Under the pieces are notes generated by a model. It did not search any database, had not been told where the DNA came from, and saw only the letters and a program-made list of their open reading frames with translations. From contig JALRMH010000004.1 of the NCBI GenBank assembly GCA_026119935.1, forward strand, positions 186,001-250,000: DNA of 64,000 bases, given 5' to 3'. Shown piece by piece: positions 1 to 11,812 of the stretch. The translations under genes were made by a program, and so were the position numbers. The DNA is from Endothia cerciana (Eukaryota; Ascomycota; Sordariomycetes; Diaporthales; Cryphonectriaceae). The number at the start of each line of letters is the position of its first letter. The stretch's first letter is position 1.

Positions 1-501
1 GCATCGCCATGCGTAGTGTGATTCCGCTCGGAGCTGCTATACGTATCACCAATCCTTCGCATTTCAGTGCATACCCGGTGGAGAGGGGGGAGGAGGGAAA
101 AAAAAAAAAAAAAAAAAAAAAAAGAAGCTCTCTGAATCAATAAGATTCATTCCGGGGTCTGTTTTCGGTCGCGGTCTGTCCGAGGTGGACAAAGACATAC
201 CTGCACTCATTGTCCTGCCGTCCTCATTGACGAGAAGTCCTTCCGCAGCATCAGCGACAAAGCATCATCTACATCCGGAAAGAAAGGTCAACAGGTGCCA
301 AAGGCTTCGTGCCCTCTTGTTGGGATATGGCACCTACACAGGAGACACGGTTGAGTACTGACATATCCGATTTCCACGGGCGTTTCATGGCCAGAGTACC
401 GGGATCAAACACCGGCATCGCAAAAGAGGTACAGGTCCTACCACCGCAATGGCAACCCCTCCATCCAGGTGAGGGTGTCCAGCACAAAGAGATACATCAC
501 C
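1..501. other. Gene-free left edge with poly(A) tract
   Basis: I see no supported gene here. The main feature is a run of 26 A at 98-123 just after a purine-rich stretch. Short open frames on both strands have no recognisable domain. The segment lies downstream (3') of the minus-strand gene that ends at 502. Confidence 0.5.
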
Positions 502-1842
502 TCAAGCCTCCTTCCCCAAGACCCTCTCCCTCTTTCTGCTCCAGATGCGTCCCACAAGCCCCCTCGCAAAGACCTTCACTTCCCCCTCCTCCTCCTCCTC
601 ATCATCATCATTCCCACAGTCCCCGTCCCCCCAGCGCCGCCTCCGCACCCTCGCAAACCCCTCCACCGGCTCCGCCACCAACAGCCCTCCAGTGACGTAA
701 CTTGGATTGGGGACCTGGTCGACGTAGCCGAACCTGACACCCGCCTCCATCAGCAGCTCCGTCTGTGTGCGGCGGCGGCGCCCGCCGCTGCTGGTGGTGA
801 TCTTGTTCTTTCTTCTGGCGTCCGGGGATGCCCCCGATAAGAAACGCCCCCGTGCGTCCCGGGGCCGCGGCGCGGTGGCGCGGAGCCGTGTCTCGAGGGC
901 CGCGATCGTCGAGTCGCGCAGGGCGAGCTGCACGCGCAGGCCGTCGGGGTCGGCGGCGGCAGGGGGCGTCTTATCCTGTGTGGGGGGCAGGACGGGGCGG
1001 CCTGCGGGGGGTGGGGGAGGGGGCGTGCGCGGCGGGGAGGTCTGGGTCTCATGGCCGGCGTGTCCCGCCGGGTTCAAGGATGAGAATGGTGTGATCGGCG
1101 TCCACTGGGCGGCAGGGGGCGTCAACGCGAGCGACGGCGCGGATCGTGAAGACACGGGGCCGGCGGGCGAGCAAACAGGACGTGTGGGTGATGGGGCGAA
1201 GGGGTTGGTACCGGCAGGAGGTTCATCTCTATAAGAACCACCCCGGGACCGATGACGCCCAGCGCCCGAGCCACTCCTGCTGTTGCCAGAAGAGAAGAGG
1301 TCCTGTCCATCCCCAGGACCACCAACAGGTCTGCTCCTGGGGCTCGGGACCCCAAGGAAGATACTCACATTAGACGTGCTAGCGGCACAGCCACCACTGC
1401 CAAAGACGTCACTCCCCGGAGAAGAATTTCCCGAGGGGCCAGAACAGTCTGCATCATATCCAGCGTCAGGATCGCCACCATCCGACACTGTCGTCTGTGC
1501 AGTAGGAGAGGGCCCGCTGGGACGCCGAGCGGACAGCGTGTCAGCCTGCGCGGGTGGCCAGACAAGGGAAGGGTATTCTCGGGTGATGTGCTCATCTGGC
1601 CAGACGAGCTGCCGCTGTCGCTTGGCAGTCTCGTGCCGCCGCTCGTCAAAGGGGGTCCAGACCAGATTCCCCTTGGTTCTGCTCCTGGTCGGCGGCGTCA
1701 CCGCTTTGGCTGCGCGGAAGGGGTTGCTGTTAGTAACAGCAGCAAAGCCGGGCTGGGCCCGCTGGCCTGGCTGTCGTTGTCGCTGGCATGGCGACCTCAC
1801 CGCACGGGAGTTAGCTCCCGTACGTGGGAAAGGAGGAGACAT
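502..1842 (-). CDS. Hypothetical low-complexity protein
   Basis: Single-exon frame of 446 residues from the first true ATG at 1842; the open frame extends two codons further but begins with TTG. No known domain is recognised. The sequence is rich in Pro, Ser, Gly and Arg. It has a short likely coiled segment near residues 300-325 (QLALRDSTIAALETRL), a basic RRRR patch near residue 355, and a C-terminal acidic run (DDEEEEE) followed by a basic tail. The N-terminal part (NPFRAAKAV, WTPFDERRHETAKRQ) looks more ordered than the Pro-rich middle. A nuclear or scaffold role would be guesswork. Strong codon bias and a long uninterrupted frame support it, but GC-rich DNA also yields chance frames (155 residues antisense to it). 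Confidence 0.5.
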   Translation of the reverse strand: MSPPFPRTGANSRAVRSPCQRQRQPGQRAQPGFAAVTNSNPFRAAKAVTPPTRSRTKGNLVWTPFDERRHETAKRQRQLVWPDEHITREYPSLVWPPAQADTLSARRPSGPSPTAQTTVSDGGDPDAGYDADCSGPSGNSSPGSDVFGSGGCAASTSNVSIFLGVPSPRSRPVGGPGDGQDLFSSGNSRSGSGAGRHRSRGGSYRDEPPAGTNPFAPSPTRPVCSPAGPVSSRSAPSLALTPPAAQWTPITPFSSLNPAGHAGHETQTSPPRTPPPPPPAGRPVLPPTQDKTPPAAADPDGLRVQLALRDSTIAALETRLRATAPRPRDARGRFLSGASPDARRKNKITTSSGGRRRRTQTELLMEAGVRFGYVDQVPNPSYVTGGLLVAEPVEGFARVRRRRWGDGDCGNDDDEEEEEGEVKVFARGLVGRIWSRKRERVLGKEA

Positions 1843-3827
1843 CGTCAAGAGGATGTTATCCCGAAGAGAAAATCACAACAAAAGAAGAGTCAGTTTCTTG
1901 CGTCGAGGAAGTCACCAGCGAGGCGTCCCCCCGAGGCCAAGGCCAAGGTCGACGACAGGCATATATACCGACCCATCACGATAGGGACGGTAGCCTAGGG
2001 GAGCCTCTTGCCTGGGGACAACAAGGCTTTGTTTTCCATTCATGATGCTGGAGGTGGCTTATACAAAATGAGGAGGACCCTGAAAGAGGGCAGGCAAAGG
2101 AGACGACGACAAGGCAGACAATTGGGTCCTTGTCATGAACAAGTCATTGTCTGAAGGAAAGAGAACGCCAATACGTGCCTAGGGAGCACTGGCAAGACCT
2201 ACATCTGATCCCCTACCCGAGGATAATAGCATTCAACAGATATCCAGTGTCTCTGATGATCTGTTTGGCCCGTACCACGAGATGATGACCAGCGAAATTA
2301 GGCAATCGCACAGTCCACCGTCTCCAGACCAAGATGCTGCTCTGATTAGTCACCCTCCCAAGGGCACTTGTTTGTATAGCAAAGATGATCAAGTCACTCC
2401 TGAGGTCGATACTGCAGGGCTGCGACACCCGGCATTCTCACCAATGACGCGGCTTGAAGTGCAACAGTGTCTCAACATGTAGCATGTCTCACCCGGCCGA
2501 AAGTCACCTTGCCGCCACGAGTGTCATTTTCGCGCATGGTGCGGCATCCCGCGCGGTCGCCCTGCCACAGTCAGGTCGCACATCCTGGTGCGAATCAAAT
2601 GCCTGGATGAAACGCCACATTCTCCATTCGGTCCCGGGACCTCTAGCGACAAAGACGCATATCAGCAAAAGTGAGAGGTCCTGCAGGACATTGGGGGGTT
2701 ACCTATTCTGGCCGCAACAAGGCTTGCCAATGTGTGCGCGTGGGGTTTTTTTGTTCTTTATTTCTTCCTTTTTCTTTCCCCCCCCCCCCCCACTCCTTTG
2801 TCTGGTTTGTCAAGTCGTCTTTGTCCGCCAAGATCTCAAATCTCTGATCGGGCGAAAGTGCTGTTCACTCTGACAGACCGTGATCGGCAAGGCAACAAAC
2901 AGGCGCAGTCAGGCCGCGGAAGCCACGACAATAGTTCATTGAGACCTGCACACGAAGTGGCGTTGGCGATTATCGCCAGTTTGGATGAATTGGTCGTCAA
3001 GTTGGCATAAGTTCGCAGATTGATTGAGAGAGCGTATACGGCAAGTCAGGTTGATCAAGTCGACTAGAGAGTTCGTTCTTTTTTTTTTTTCTTCTTCTTT
3101 CTTTCTTTTATGGCTGCACCTTGATGAGCTTTTGCTGTTCAGGTTGTCATTCATTCGAAAAGGCACAGTGGTTGTCAGGAGAGTTCTGTTGGGCTCCGAG
3201 CCAAGTTTTGGCGCTATCTGTTGGACGTCCATCTCTCCCGGACGTTCGATAAAGAGATGGGATGTCTTGTCGTTCACGTCTCAGATGCCGAACGGTTCCA
3301 TGCAAGGGTTGGGCTGGGGCAACGACGAAGACTGATGACTGATAATCGTACAGGTGCAGGTGAAGGAAATTCTTGGTGCAGTCTGGTGGTGGTGGTGGTA
3401 GAGGTGGTGGTGGTGAGGTGCAAGGTATCTTGGAAAGCCTCCTCGCTGATCCGAGCCGAGGACGAGCGGCTGCCGCAAGTCCTAGTAATCCGTGTCGTAT
3501 TCGCAGTAAAGAATTAAAAGACCAAGACGAGGCCCATGCCGTCTCACCGCGCGAAGGGCAGGCAAATTAAAGCGAACCTCCATTGCAGAGACGTGACAGT
3601 CGCAGGCCCAGTCGCGCAGTGCCTAACTAGGGGCGTGCCGAAAGACTCCTCGTCCGCAAACTTTTCGATGTCCGTCCGACCAATCCCATTCCCATATTGA
3701 CCGAAAAAGAAGACCGAATCCCGATGAAACTTACAGACATAGCAGGCGGGTGACCTACCATGTGCGCCTTTGTTGGTAGCTTCGGAGGAGCCTTGGAGGT
3801 CGTTCGCTCAACGGCCACCTAGAGAGT
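1843..3827. other. Intergenic, no supported gene
   Basis: About 2 kb between two minus-strand genes. It has homopolymer runs (C about 2779-2792, T about 3079-3090) and a GGT-rich patch near 3386-3420. Open frames up to 139 codons show no domain and no splice-connected continuation, so I treat the stretch as upstream region of the hypothetical gene plus 3' flank of the splicing factor. Confidence 0.45.
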
Positions 3828-5166
3828 TCAGTCACGACCATAACGGGGGTAAGAATCATGCATACCACCGTAGGTGTCACCACGAGCATCGGAGCGAGAC
3901 GCGCCATCGCCGTAGCCACCAGCGGCAGGAGCGGCGTCACGCGGGGCGCGGTCGCCGCCGCGGTCGTAGCGGTCGAAGCCACCAGCCCCACCGCCACCAC
4001 GAGAGCCGCCGTAGCGGTCCTCGCGGCCACCACCAGCGTACCGATCAACCCCACCGCGGTCGTCGTAGTCACGGCCGCCACCCCGGCGATCCTCACGGAA
4101 GCCGCCGCGATCGTAGCCGCGATCACCACCGCCGCTGCCGCTGCCGCCGCCGCCACCGTAGCCGCGGTCGTAGTCATCATAGCCCCGGTCGCCGCCACCA
4201 CCACCGCCGTATCCGCGCGAGCGGTCGTCGTAGCGGTCGCGGTAGCGGTCACGGTAGCGATCACCGCCACGCGGACCGCCGTAGCCACCGCCAAAGCCAC
4301 CGCGGCGGCGATCATCGCCGTAGCGGTCGCCGCCAAATCGGCCACGAGGCTCTTCTGCCCGGTAGGTATCAGCGGCAAGGCAGACGCGTGGGCTATTGGG
4401 GGGAGGGGCGGGCGGGGAGGAGCTTACTGGGAGGACCAAAGTACTTGCCGGGGGTCGGGGTGCGAGGTCGAGCACGCCGGGCCTTCTCAATAGAAAGGGT
4501 GCGTCCCTCGAACTCCTTGCCCTGCAGGCCTTCCTTGGCGGCATCAGCCTCGTCAGAGGTGACCATCTTGACGAAACCGAAGCCACGAGAGTCCTTGGTG
4601 TGGGGGTCGCGCATGATCTGGCACTTCTCGACGGTGCCGTACTTGGTGAACAGGCGGGTGACCTCGTCCTCGGTCAGACGAGGGTGGATGCCGGTGACGA
4701 AGAGGTTGGAGCCGGGGTTGATGGCGCCATCGTCATCACGGTCGCGGTCGTCGTTCTTGACAGGAGCGCTGCAGGGACATGATGACGTCAGGCCGTAGGT
4801 CAAGAGGAGGAAGGGAGTAGGGGATGGGCTTGCTGAGGCTTACCGGTCGTTGCCAGGCGAAGCGGAGCGGCGGCGGCCGCCACCCTCGTTGCCATTGTCG
4901 CTGCGAGGAGAGGCGCTGCGGTTATCGCGGTCGTAGCGGGGGGCCTCGTCTGGACGGGTGGAAGAGTCAGCATTGGCCACCCGCGCGACATCGACGGTTT
5001 GCGCGTCTGAGACAGCCGCGTCGCCAGGGCGCGGCGCGGTGTGTCGGCGCCACGGTAGAAGAAGAAAAAGAAAAAAAAAGAAAGGAAAAAGGAGAGGAAA
5101 AAAAAATTCCGTACCTTCGAAGCGGTCACCGCCGGGATTCTCGTAATCCATAGCAGTGGTGGCCAT
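3828..5166 (-). CDS. Tra2-like SR/RRM splicing regulator
   Basis: Four exons (5166-5115, 5006-4844, 4768-4428, 4354-3828) join to 360 residues with all junctions in phase. After an Arg/Ser/Asp-rich N-terminus containing RSASP repeats, one RNA recognition motif spans about residues 84-160, with RNP2-like LFVTGI and RNP1-like RGFGFVKM. It is followed by RARPRTPTPGKYFG, which closely resembles the linker after the RRM of transformer-2 proteins (TPTPG-x-Y-x-G). The C-terminal half is a long G/Y/R/D repeat region with YGG, DRY and RGG units, a typical disordered RNA-binding tail. Family knowledge suggests a nuclear role in splice-site choice by binding exonic enhancers. The start ATG at 5166 is chosen because it opens the exon carrying the first donor; an upstream in-frame ATG at 5325 is possible but reads through untidy sequence. 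Confidence 0.85.
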
Positions 5167-5739
5167 CTTGCGCGAGGTGTGATCGATGAGGTTGATGGGG
5201 GGTGGGTGATGTCCTGGATGAGAGGGCTGGTCGCGTCTGGCTGCGCAAGGCTGCCGTAACAGAAAGCAGGGCGCACGAGGCGAGACTGGGAAGAACGGGT
5301 ATCGTATCGTTTGTGAGAGCGTCAACTGCTGAAAACGGTTGTCGGCGATGAAGACAGAGATGAAGACGAAGGGCTGGAGAACCAGATCTTCCAGACCAAC
5401 CTGAGGGAGTGCACTTCAGAGGCAGTGAGGAAGGTGTGTGATGGCCTTCTGGTTGTCGGGAGGGAAAGACGGGAAGGGAAGAGAGGAAGTCAGCAGCAAA
5501 CAGCAAGAGTGGAAATTTCAGCAGGAACGAGGACGGCGAAGGGAGGACCTGTGTGGTCCGTGCTGCTAGCGCCCCCTTCAGCCAATGAGGGTGGCCCATC
5601 AACGACATAGCGGAGTCAGCAGGTCCTGGGCCCCCTCGGCCCCATGTCCCCCCCCTGTCCCCTTGGGCCCCCCGGTCCGCCCCAAAATGCTCAAAGGCTC
5701 AGAGGTGCCAAAAGCAGAATTCCCCTTCAGATTTCAGTG

Positions 5740-5783
<44 letters not shown>

Positions 5784-6340
5784 TGGGCCCTCTGCAACCA
5801 CACAAAGAACCGTGACCCACAGTCCCCAGATCTGGTGAGCGACCATCGAGTTGGTACATAACAGCTCGGCCATAGTACCATGTACGTATCATGCGTGGGT
5901 AGTGCTATGATACCATAGTTGGCTCGAGCTCCCCTTGTCATGAAATGACGTTGCCTACATGTAATTTAAATTCACGTGGTCAAATGGGCTTCTGTGTAAC
6001 TCTGCAGGGAATCCGGGCCCGTCATTCTGAGATGACAAATTTACACTGCAGCTGGCCTCATTCAGCTTGGATGGGACTTCCCCCTCAGCCTCACGGCTTT
6101 GACTCGGCGGACCGAGAGGCTCCGGGCAAGGAGAACACGAGTGGCATAACAGTACGCCTCCAAAGTCAAGTACTCCGTCCAAAGGTTGAGAGAAACCTTG
6201 CTATGGTATCCGCGCATGCAGGGGAAGAAAAAAAAAGGAAAACAAGTTCCCTTGGTCCTCCAGAGCCTTCTCAATGTGGTTTTCATTCCCTCCGCCCCCA
6301 CCCCCCCTTTCCAAGGCCGGGCGATGCAACGTGTCGGTCA
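5167..6340. other. Intergenic with CAGG array
   Basis: Between two minus-strand genes. It contains the GCAG/CAGG array (annotated separately) and, at 5905-5918, a small inverted repeat CTATG-ATAC-CATAG. Short frames here read mostly through repeat and have no domain; no gene supported. Confidence 0.45.
5739..5783. repeat. (CAGG)n tetranucleotide array
   Basis: About eleven uninterrupted copies of CAGG read on the plus strand. It is the first of three CAGG/CCTG/CCAG-type arrays within about 4 kb around the glutaminase gene. Confidence 0.95.
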
Positions 6341-8401
6341 CTAAAGCTCCATCTCCGCCACCAGGGTCATCCCGTAGGCCCTCTCATCCTCCACCAGCGC
6401 CCTGACGTCCAGCGTTGCAGGCTCCGCAGCGTCGAGGAAGCTCAGCGCCTCGGCGGCCCGGCCGCCACACGCCCTCTCGAGCGCGAGGAAGGCGAAGTGG
6501 CCACCCACGACGGGCCTGGCCCTGAAGCCCAGGCCATCAGGGTAGCCGCCTGTTCCCTCGGTATCATACAGATCCGTGAACGGGTTGTCTAGTGCCCGCC
6601 GTCTGTCAGCATACATCACATATCCCACCCCCCGCACCCCCCCCCCCACCGGGGCGCGAGGTGGGGATCTGAGAAGGGAGACTTACCTGTCGTTGTCTCG
6701 TTCAGCCACTTTGCAACCAGTGTCAGGACCTCGGTCCGTGTCTGCTTGCTCGCGACAGCGGCCGCGAAGAACTCCCAGTCGCTCTTGGTGTAGAGATGCC
6801 GGCTGTCCAGGGGCAGGCCATAATTCTGCATCACGTTGTGGTACCAATCGCTCGCCAGCCTGTACACGTAATCAGGAACGAAAGTCGAGCCCTTCTTGCC
6901 CTCCACGCCATCCTTGATAGGTGACTGCTCCGACTGGCGCCACCTGGCAGGCTGCAGCGTCTCCTGTCTGGTGTTGGTGGCAGGCTCGTCTGGCAGGTGG
7001 AAGCAGAGCAGCGAGTCGGCGTAGAGGTTGTAGATGGTGGTCCACGAGCCGTACCATTCGTACGAGAGCTTGGGGAACAGCTTGTCTCTAGAGAGCCCGA
7101 GACCCTGCCATCTGTCGATGTAGTCGTCGGCGATGTCGCGGTAGTACTTGGCGTCCTTGGTCTCCCCAAGAATGTTCGAGATCTCGCTCATGGCTCGGAT
7201 TCCGATGATGCCCTTGAGCGCGAGGTTGGTTTGCAGCCGAAGCCATCCGGCAAAGTCATCCGTCGACAGCTGGTTCTTCGGCTCGAGGGCCTCCTCGATA
7301 AGGTAGACGGTCCACTGCTTCCACAACTTGTACGACTTCTTGATCCACTTCTGGGCCTGCTTAAGGTCAGTGGCGCCCACGTCCTGGCCATGGCTCCACG
7401 CGCGGTCGATGCCGTTCTCGTCCACTACCGATGTCGCCTGGACCTTCAGGGAGCTGTCCACGCTCTCGGGCCGGACGGCGAGGAGGGCCGGCTGCGTGTC
7501 GTACTTATAGGCATTGACCAGGGCGAGGCCCATGATCAGCATGTTGCCGCACTCTTCCAGTGGCATGTACTCGTCGTTGCCATCGCTGTGGCCAGTCGCA
7601 TTGGGGAAGTGGTAGCCGAGGTCGTGCATGCTGTACTTGTTAGGATACTGGCCGCTCCCCATGTGCTCCAGGAGAGGCTCGAGGAGATAGGCGAGCCAGC
7701 GAGGGTTGGTGTATAGGAAGAAGGGGAACGACGGGAAGATGACATCCACCGTCTGGAAGTTCCCGTTGGAAGAGATCTCCTTGAGGAACAAGATCGGGTT
7801 GTCGGGGGTCCCGGAGAACTGCGTGGCGCCGAGCACCTGCCGTGCGGACAGAGCTGCGATGTCCCGATAGTCGGACGATCCTGAAGCGTACGCGTCGATA
7901 TCGAGCTGCCTCGAGTAGTTGCTCGCCAGAGCACTCGCCTGTTCAAAGTCCGAGTAGTGGTACCTAATCATGTCCTGGTCGGTGGGGAAGTAGGTCGCCC
8001 AGAATGGCCGCATGTAGGTGAGCCCCCTCGCGGACGCAAACTGGACCACAGGATCCTGCGCAAGGGCGAATGTAAACATGACACTGTCGGTCTTGACGTC
8101 TGCCTTGCTCTGCCGGGACTGCCCGTCTTGGTCAGCCGGCTTGCCGGATGGGCCCAGCTTGAACGCCTTGGAGAAGGCAAAGGCAGGCTCCTCGTCCATG
8201 ATCTTGCGGAACTTGCTATCGATGGCGTTCCTCAGCTTGCCGTCGGAGGAGAACTGCTTCCGCAGGACGGCCGAGATGCCGCTCTCATGCTGGACATGCT
8301 GAGGGGCCGAGAAGTATAGGGTTCCCCATTCCGCACGGTCAGCGAACTCCGTAAGTAGCTGTTGCGTACGGCGTTGTATCTTCCACGACTTGATACTAGC
8401 G

Positions 8402-8443
<42 letters not shown>

Positions 8444-8947
8444 GCACCGGCCTTGGGCTCCGCCTCCTCGAGGCTCCATTCTATATCGTTGTCTCTGTCT
8501 CCCGTGACCCATTCTCCGTTCAGGTCGATATAGACGTTGACGTCGAAGGAACCCTCGACGTAGACCGTCAGGTACGAGGCCGGCAATGACTGTCTCAAGG
8601 TCGACGTGGGGGTGATCGGAGATAGGAACGATAGGGTCAGTGCCACGGGGAGGGTGGCGTTGGGAGGCAAGATCGAGTAGGTGAGGTTCGTGATAGAGGC
8701 GTCAAAGGTCGCGCCAAGGTATTCCGGGAAGGCCACCTTGAAGTCGTGAGAGCCCCCCAGGGAGTCTTGTGGCCGGCCGAGCAACGGGTAGACATAGCCT
8801 ATCTCTGGCACCGAGGCCATCACCGAGAAACCGATCTGGACGGGGTGCCGTTAGCACCATCAAACACCAATCCGGGTCGTCCCGAGACCGAACCCGTCTC
8901 CCAAAATCATCCCGGGCCCGCTTGTTGCCCAGTTCACCCCAAGAATG

Positions 8948-8991
<44 letters not shown>

Positions 8992-9204
8992 CCCGACCTG
9001 ACGAACACGTCTCAGGAGACTTACGTGATTTCCCGTCCAGAAGATAGGCCATTCCTCCCATGGCGCATCACGAGAACGGACCCAGGTGCTGAGGTACGGG
9101 TTCCGGACGACCAGTGGCAAGACGGGCGGCGTAAGTGTCGAGGCGCTCGCGAGAGCGGCCGCAGCGGCCCCGAGCAAGAAGCTCAACCGCATGCTGGGCA
9201 GCAC
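6341..9204 (-). CDS. gtaA: Secreted glutaminase, GtaA family
   Basis: Three exons (9204-9025, 8835-6687, 6588-6341) give 858 residues. The N-terminus is a signal peptide (MRLSFLLGAAAAALASA, or four residues longer from the ATG at 9204). It is followed by the fungal glutaminase architecture: an N-terminal DUF5127-like part (WTG, then IGYVYPLLGRPQDS) and a C-terminal DUF4965/DUF1793-like part with NPRWLAYLLEPLLEH, MHDLGYHFPNATGH, EECGNMLIM, WYGSWTTIYNLYAD and PFTDLYDTE..ARPVVGGHFA. Characterised family members hydrolyse L-glutamine to glutamate and ammonia extracellularly, which suggests nitrogen scavenging. Oddities are a run of about 14 Ser (AGC/TCG-type codons, CGACGA array at 8401-8441) in the N-terminal half, a CCTG array inside intron 1, and a final intron using a TAG acceptor at 6590-6589. 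The protein is longer than the roughly 690-residue Aspergillus enzyme. Confidence 0.9.
8401..8441. repeat. Coding trinucleotide array (poly-Ser)
   Basis: Nearly pure GAC/CGA repeat on the plus strand that encodes the Ser run of the glutaminase on the minus strand; expected to be length-variable. Confidence 0.9.
8947..8992. repeat. Intronic (CCTG)n array
   Basis: About eleven copies of CCTG on the plus strand (CAGG on the transcribed sense of the gene). It lies wholly inside intron 1 of the glutaminase gene, between the donor at 9024 and the acceptor at 8836. Confidence 0.95.
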
Positions 9205-9795
9205 TTGGAGGGCACTTGGGAGGAGCAGGACTTGTTGCAGGCAGCAAGGTGAACAAAGCTCAATTGGGAGGGAGGGTTGGTGTCAAGTTCACGCACTCGC
9301 CGAGAACAACAGGCAGAGAGGCAAGCCAGAGGAGCTGGGCAGGTTGGTCTTCCGACGGGCCTGCGCCGAGGAAGGGGAAGCACGATGACAATAGGGGACG
9401 AATGCGCAGTGAGGCAGAACAAAACAGGGAGAGTGTTCCAGTAGAGATGCACACGGGAGGTAAGGTTTGAGAAACCTGGGGGGAGAGGAAGGAATTGGCT
9501 TCTGCACCAGCTGGCCCGAGGTGCATGTGTGCAGGTAGGTACATACCCAGTAAAGGTGCCTAGGTAGCCCCTGAGCGCTGGTGGGTTGTCCCAGGCCCAG
9601 CCGACCCTGGTCACGTCAGAGCTCCAGCTGCAACAGCATTGGGGGCAGCAATGACGTGGGGTTGTGTGGTCCCACCCCAGGGCTCCTTGCGATCTCTATC
9701 ATGGGGCCTCCAGGCCTGTTACACGTTGCAGCTCCTCCATGTTCGCCCCCTCATCCCTCCTGCCAGGCGTGCTAGGTAGAGGACGAGCATTGTCA

Positions 9796-9836
<41 letters not shown>

Positions 9837-10989
9837 ACCAGATGGCCCCTCGATGCCCTCCTCTTCATCCTGTGCCTGTCAACTCGTCCTGGCAGGTCGT
9901 GGGTGGATCATGTGCAGCTCTAGGGGCTAACTCCACGCCACCAAACCCAGACAAGCAGACGCAGGCACAGGAGCAGGAAACAGACTCGGTGCAACCCCCC
10001 CTCTACAGTACCACGCCAATGGTTCCCCCACCCAGCTGGGACAAACTAAGCCGGGCCACTTGCCGATCCGCCTGGGTTGGGCAAGCTGTTGTCCCCCGCC
10101 GAAATGGGCCCGCTGAGAGGGGGGGCCAGAAAATCTGGGGAAATCGACATGGGTACTGTATGACCCGTCTCTCGCAGGACGTGGCCAGGACCGGTCTGCT
10201 GAGGTGTCGTCGAGCAAAGCAAGCCCGTGCTATGTATCCATCCTCCCTCATATACCGAGCATCCGAGGGGCGAGTGACACGACAACGCAGTATGTCAGCC
10301 ATCGGTGCTCTGTCTTGGTGGAGTGGGGACTGCGCCCCCAGATGCCTATCCATCAGCACGCCCAGAGATACCGTCAAGCATCGAGGCTACATATATTTCA
10401 GCCGACGGGACATTCCCACGCCAGCGGCCGTCTCCACATCCCGATGGTGCAAATCATCACGATAGAGCCATGCATCATTCATGCATTACTCAGTCACTTA
10501 CCAACCTACTAGTAGTCAGCTATGGGGATACCCGTTCCAATCAATATTTCCTAAAAGGCTCTCGTTCGCATGCAGGAGCACTTCCCGTCCGGAACGCGGC
10601 CGGGGTGGTAGATGCGGGAGACCATCTGGGCACCTGAGCTCCGCTCCATACAGGCGCCCCGGGAGAACGACATACCGGTGGACGCGATTGGGGATGGGTG
10701 TCGCGTGGGGGAGGGAGCTTATTAGGATGTCTGTGGCAATAGTACCGGCGGCCCAGGTCTATATTACGCCTTGGCGTCCGTGAGGATTTGGTCCTGGGCT
10801 AGCTGGCTCTGTCCTTTCGCTGTCAGCTTATTCCACAGGAGGACCTTTGCACCTTTTCTGGGGGGGGGGAGGGGAGGGGCTTTTTTTTTTTTTTTGTTTT
10901 TGTTTTTGTTTTTTTTTTTTTGGCTTCCTTCTCCCTTCCACTTTTGCGGTCCACACGAGTGTCTGTTCTCCATAGGGCAGCATACAACT
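9205..10989. other. Intergenic between divergent glutaminase and dehydrogenase genes
   Basis: About 1.8 kb shared upstream region of two divergently transcribed genes. It holds the CCAG array and, just before the dehydrogenase start, a G/T homopolymer block at about 10861-10921 with a G run followed by T runs. Open frames up to 207 codons have no recognisable domain, and no gene is supported. Confidence 0.45.
9796..9835. repeat. (CCAG)n tetranucleotide array
   Basis: Roughly ten copies of AGCC/CCAG in the region upstream of the glutaminase gene. It is a different strand sense and register from the CAGG and CCTG arrays but has the same base composition. Confidence 0.95.
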
Positions 10990-11812
10990 ATGGCTCTCCC
11001 CCTAGACGGCAAGGTCTTCGCTATCACGGGAGGCGCGAGCGGCATCGGTCTCGCGACCGCAAAGAACCTGTCCGGCAAGGGCGCCGCGGTCTGCATAGCA
11101 GACGTCGACGAGGCGGCCCTGTCCTCGGCGGCATCCTTCTTCGCCTCTCAGGAGCCCCGGCGGAGGTTCGACACCCGCCAGGGTAGACGTCTCGAGGCGG
11201 GAAGAGGTCGACGCGTGGGTAGAGCACATTGTCCAGGCCTTCGGACGGCTCGACGGCGCGGCGAACGTCGCAGGCATCATCGGGAAGGCCCACGGGAAGG
11301 ACGCCGTGGCGGACCTGGACGATGGCGAGTGGGGCCGCATCCTGTCGGTGAACCTGACGGGGACGATGTACTGCCTCCGGGCGGAGCTGAGGAAGGTGGT
11401 GGACGGCGGGTCGATCGTGAACGTCTCATCGATCCACGGGACAAAGGGTGGGTGATACTATCTTCAACTGCAAGCTCCGTCTCAAGCTGACATGTCTTCA
11501 GGCTTCGCGCAGCATGCCGCATATGATGCCAGCAAACACGGCGTGATCGGGCTGACGCGGGCCGCGGCACAGGAGAACGGCGCGAGAGAGGTCCGGGCGA
11601 ATGCTGTCGCTCCCGGGGCGATCTACACGCCCTTGATGCAGAAACATTGGGACCTGGCTGGACGGCCGGCGGATGCCCCGTTCGACGACCCGACTGCGTT
11701 CCCTCGGCAGGGCACCGCAGAGGAGGTCGCCAACGTGATAGGCTTCCTGCTGGGGCCCGAGAGTACCTTCGTGAGCGGGAGCGTATATGCTGTAGACGGG
11801 GCGTGGATATAA
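10990..11812 (+). pseudogene. Short-chain dehydrogenase/reductase with frameshift
   Basis: Classical SDR. The N-terminal NAD(P)-binding motif GGASGIG lies at about residues 12-18, then NVAG, the NVSS catalytic-serine region, and in exon 2 YDASK (active-site YxxxK), VAPGAIYTP and a C-terminal SGSVYAVDGAWI. Exon 1 ends at 11447 and exon 2 runs 11502-11812, joined in phase (TKG-FAQ). The frame of the N-terminus (through ASFFASQEP and RRFDTR) and the frame of the rest (VDVSRREEVDAW onward) differ by one. The switch is at about 11177-11182, where four bases CAGG separate two stretches that would otherwise join smoothly. No intron of plausible size fixes this. So it is either a recent frameshift or an assembly error; all catalytic motifs are otherwise present. 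The substrate cannot be inferred. Confidence 0.75.

Noticed and set aside
3755..4378. Ala/Thr/Val-rich frames on both strands over the Tra2-like tail
   Set aside because: Out-of-frame readings of the GGY/RGG repeat codons.
5739..5783. Possible CRISPR-like array
   Set aside because: Pure 4-bp tandem with no spacers, in a eukaryotic genome.
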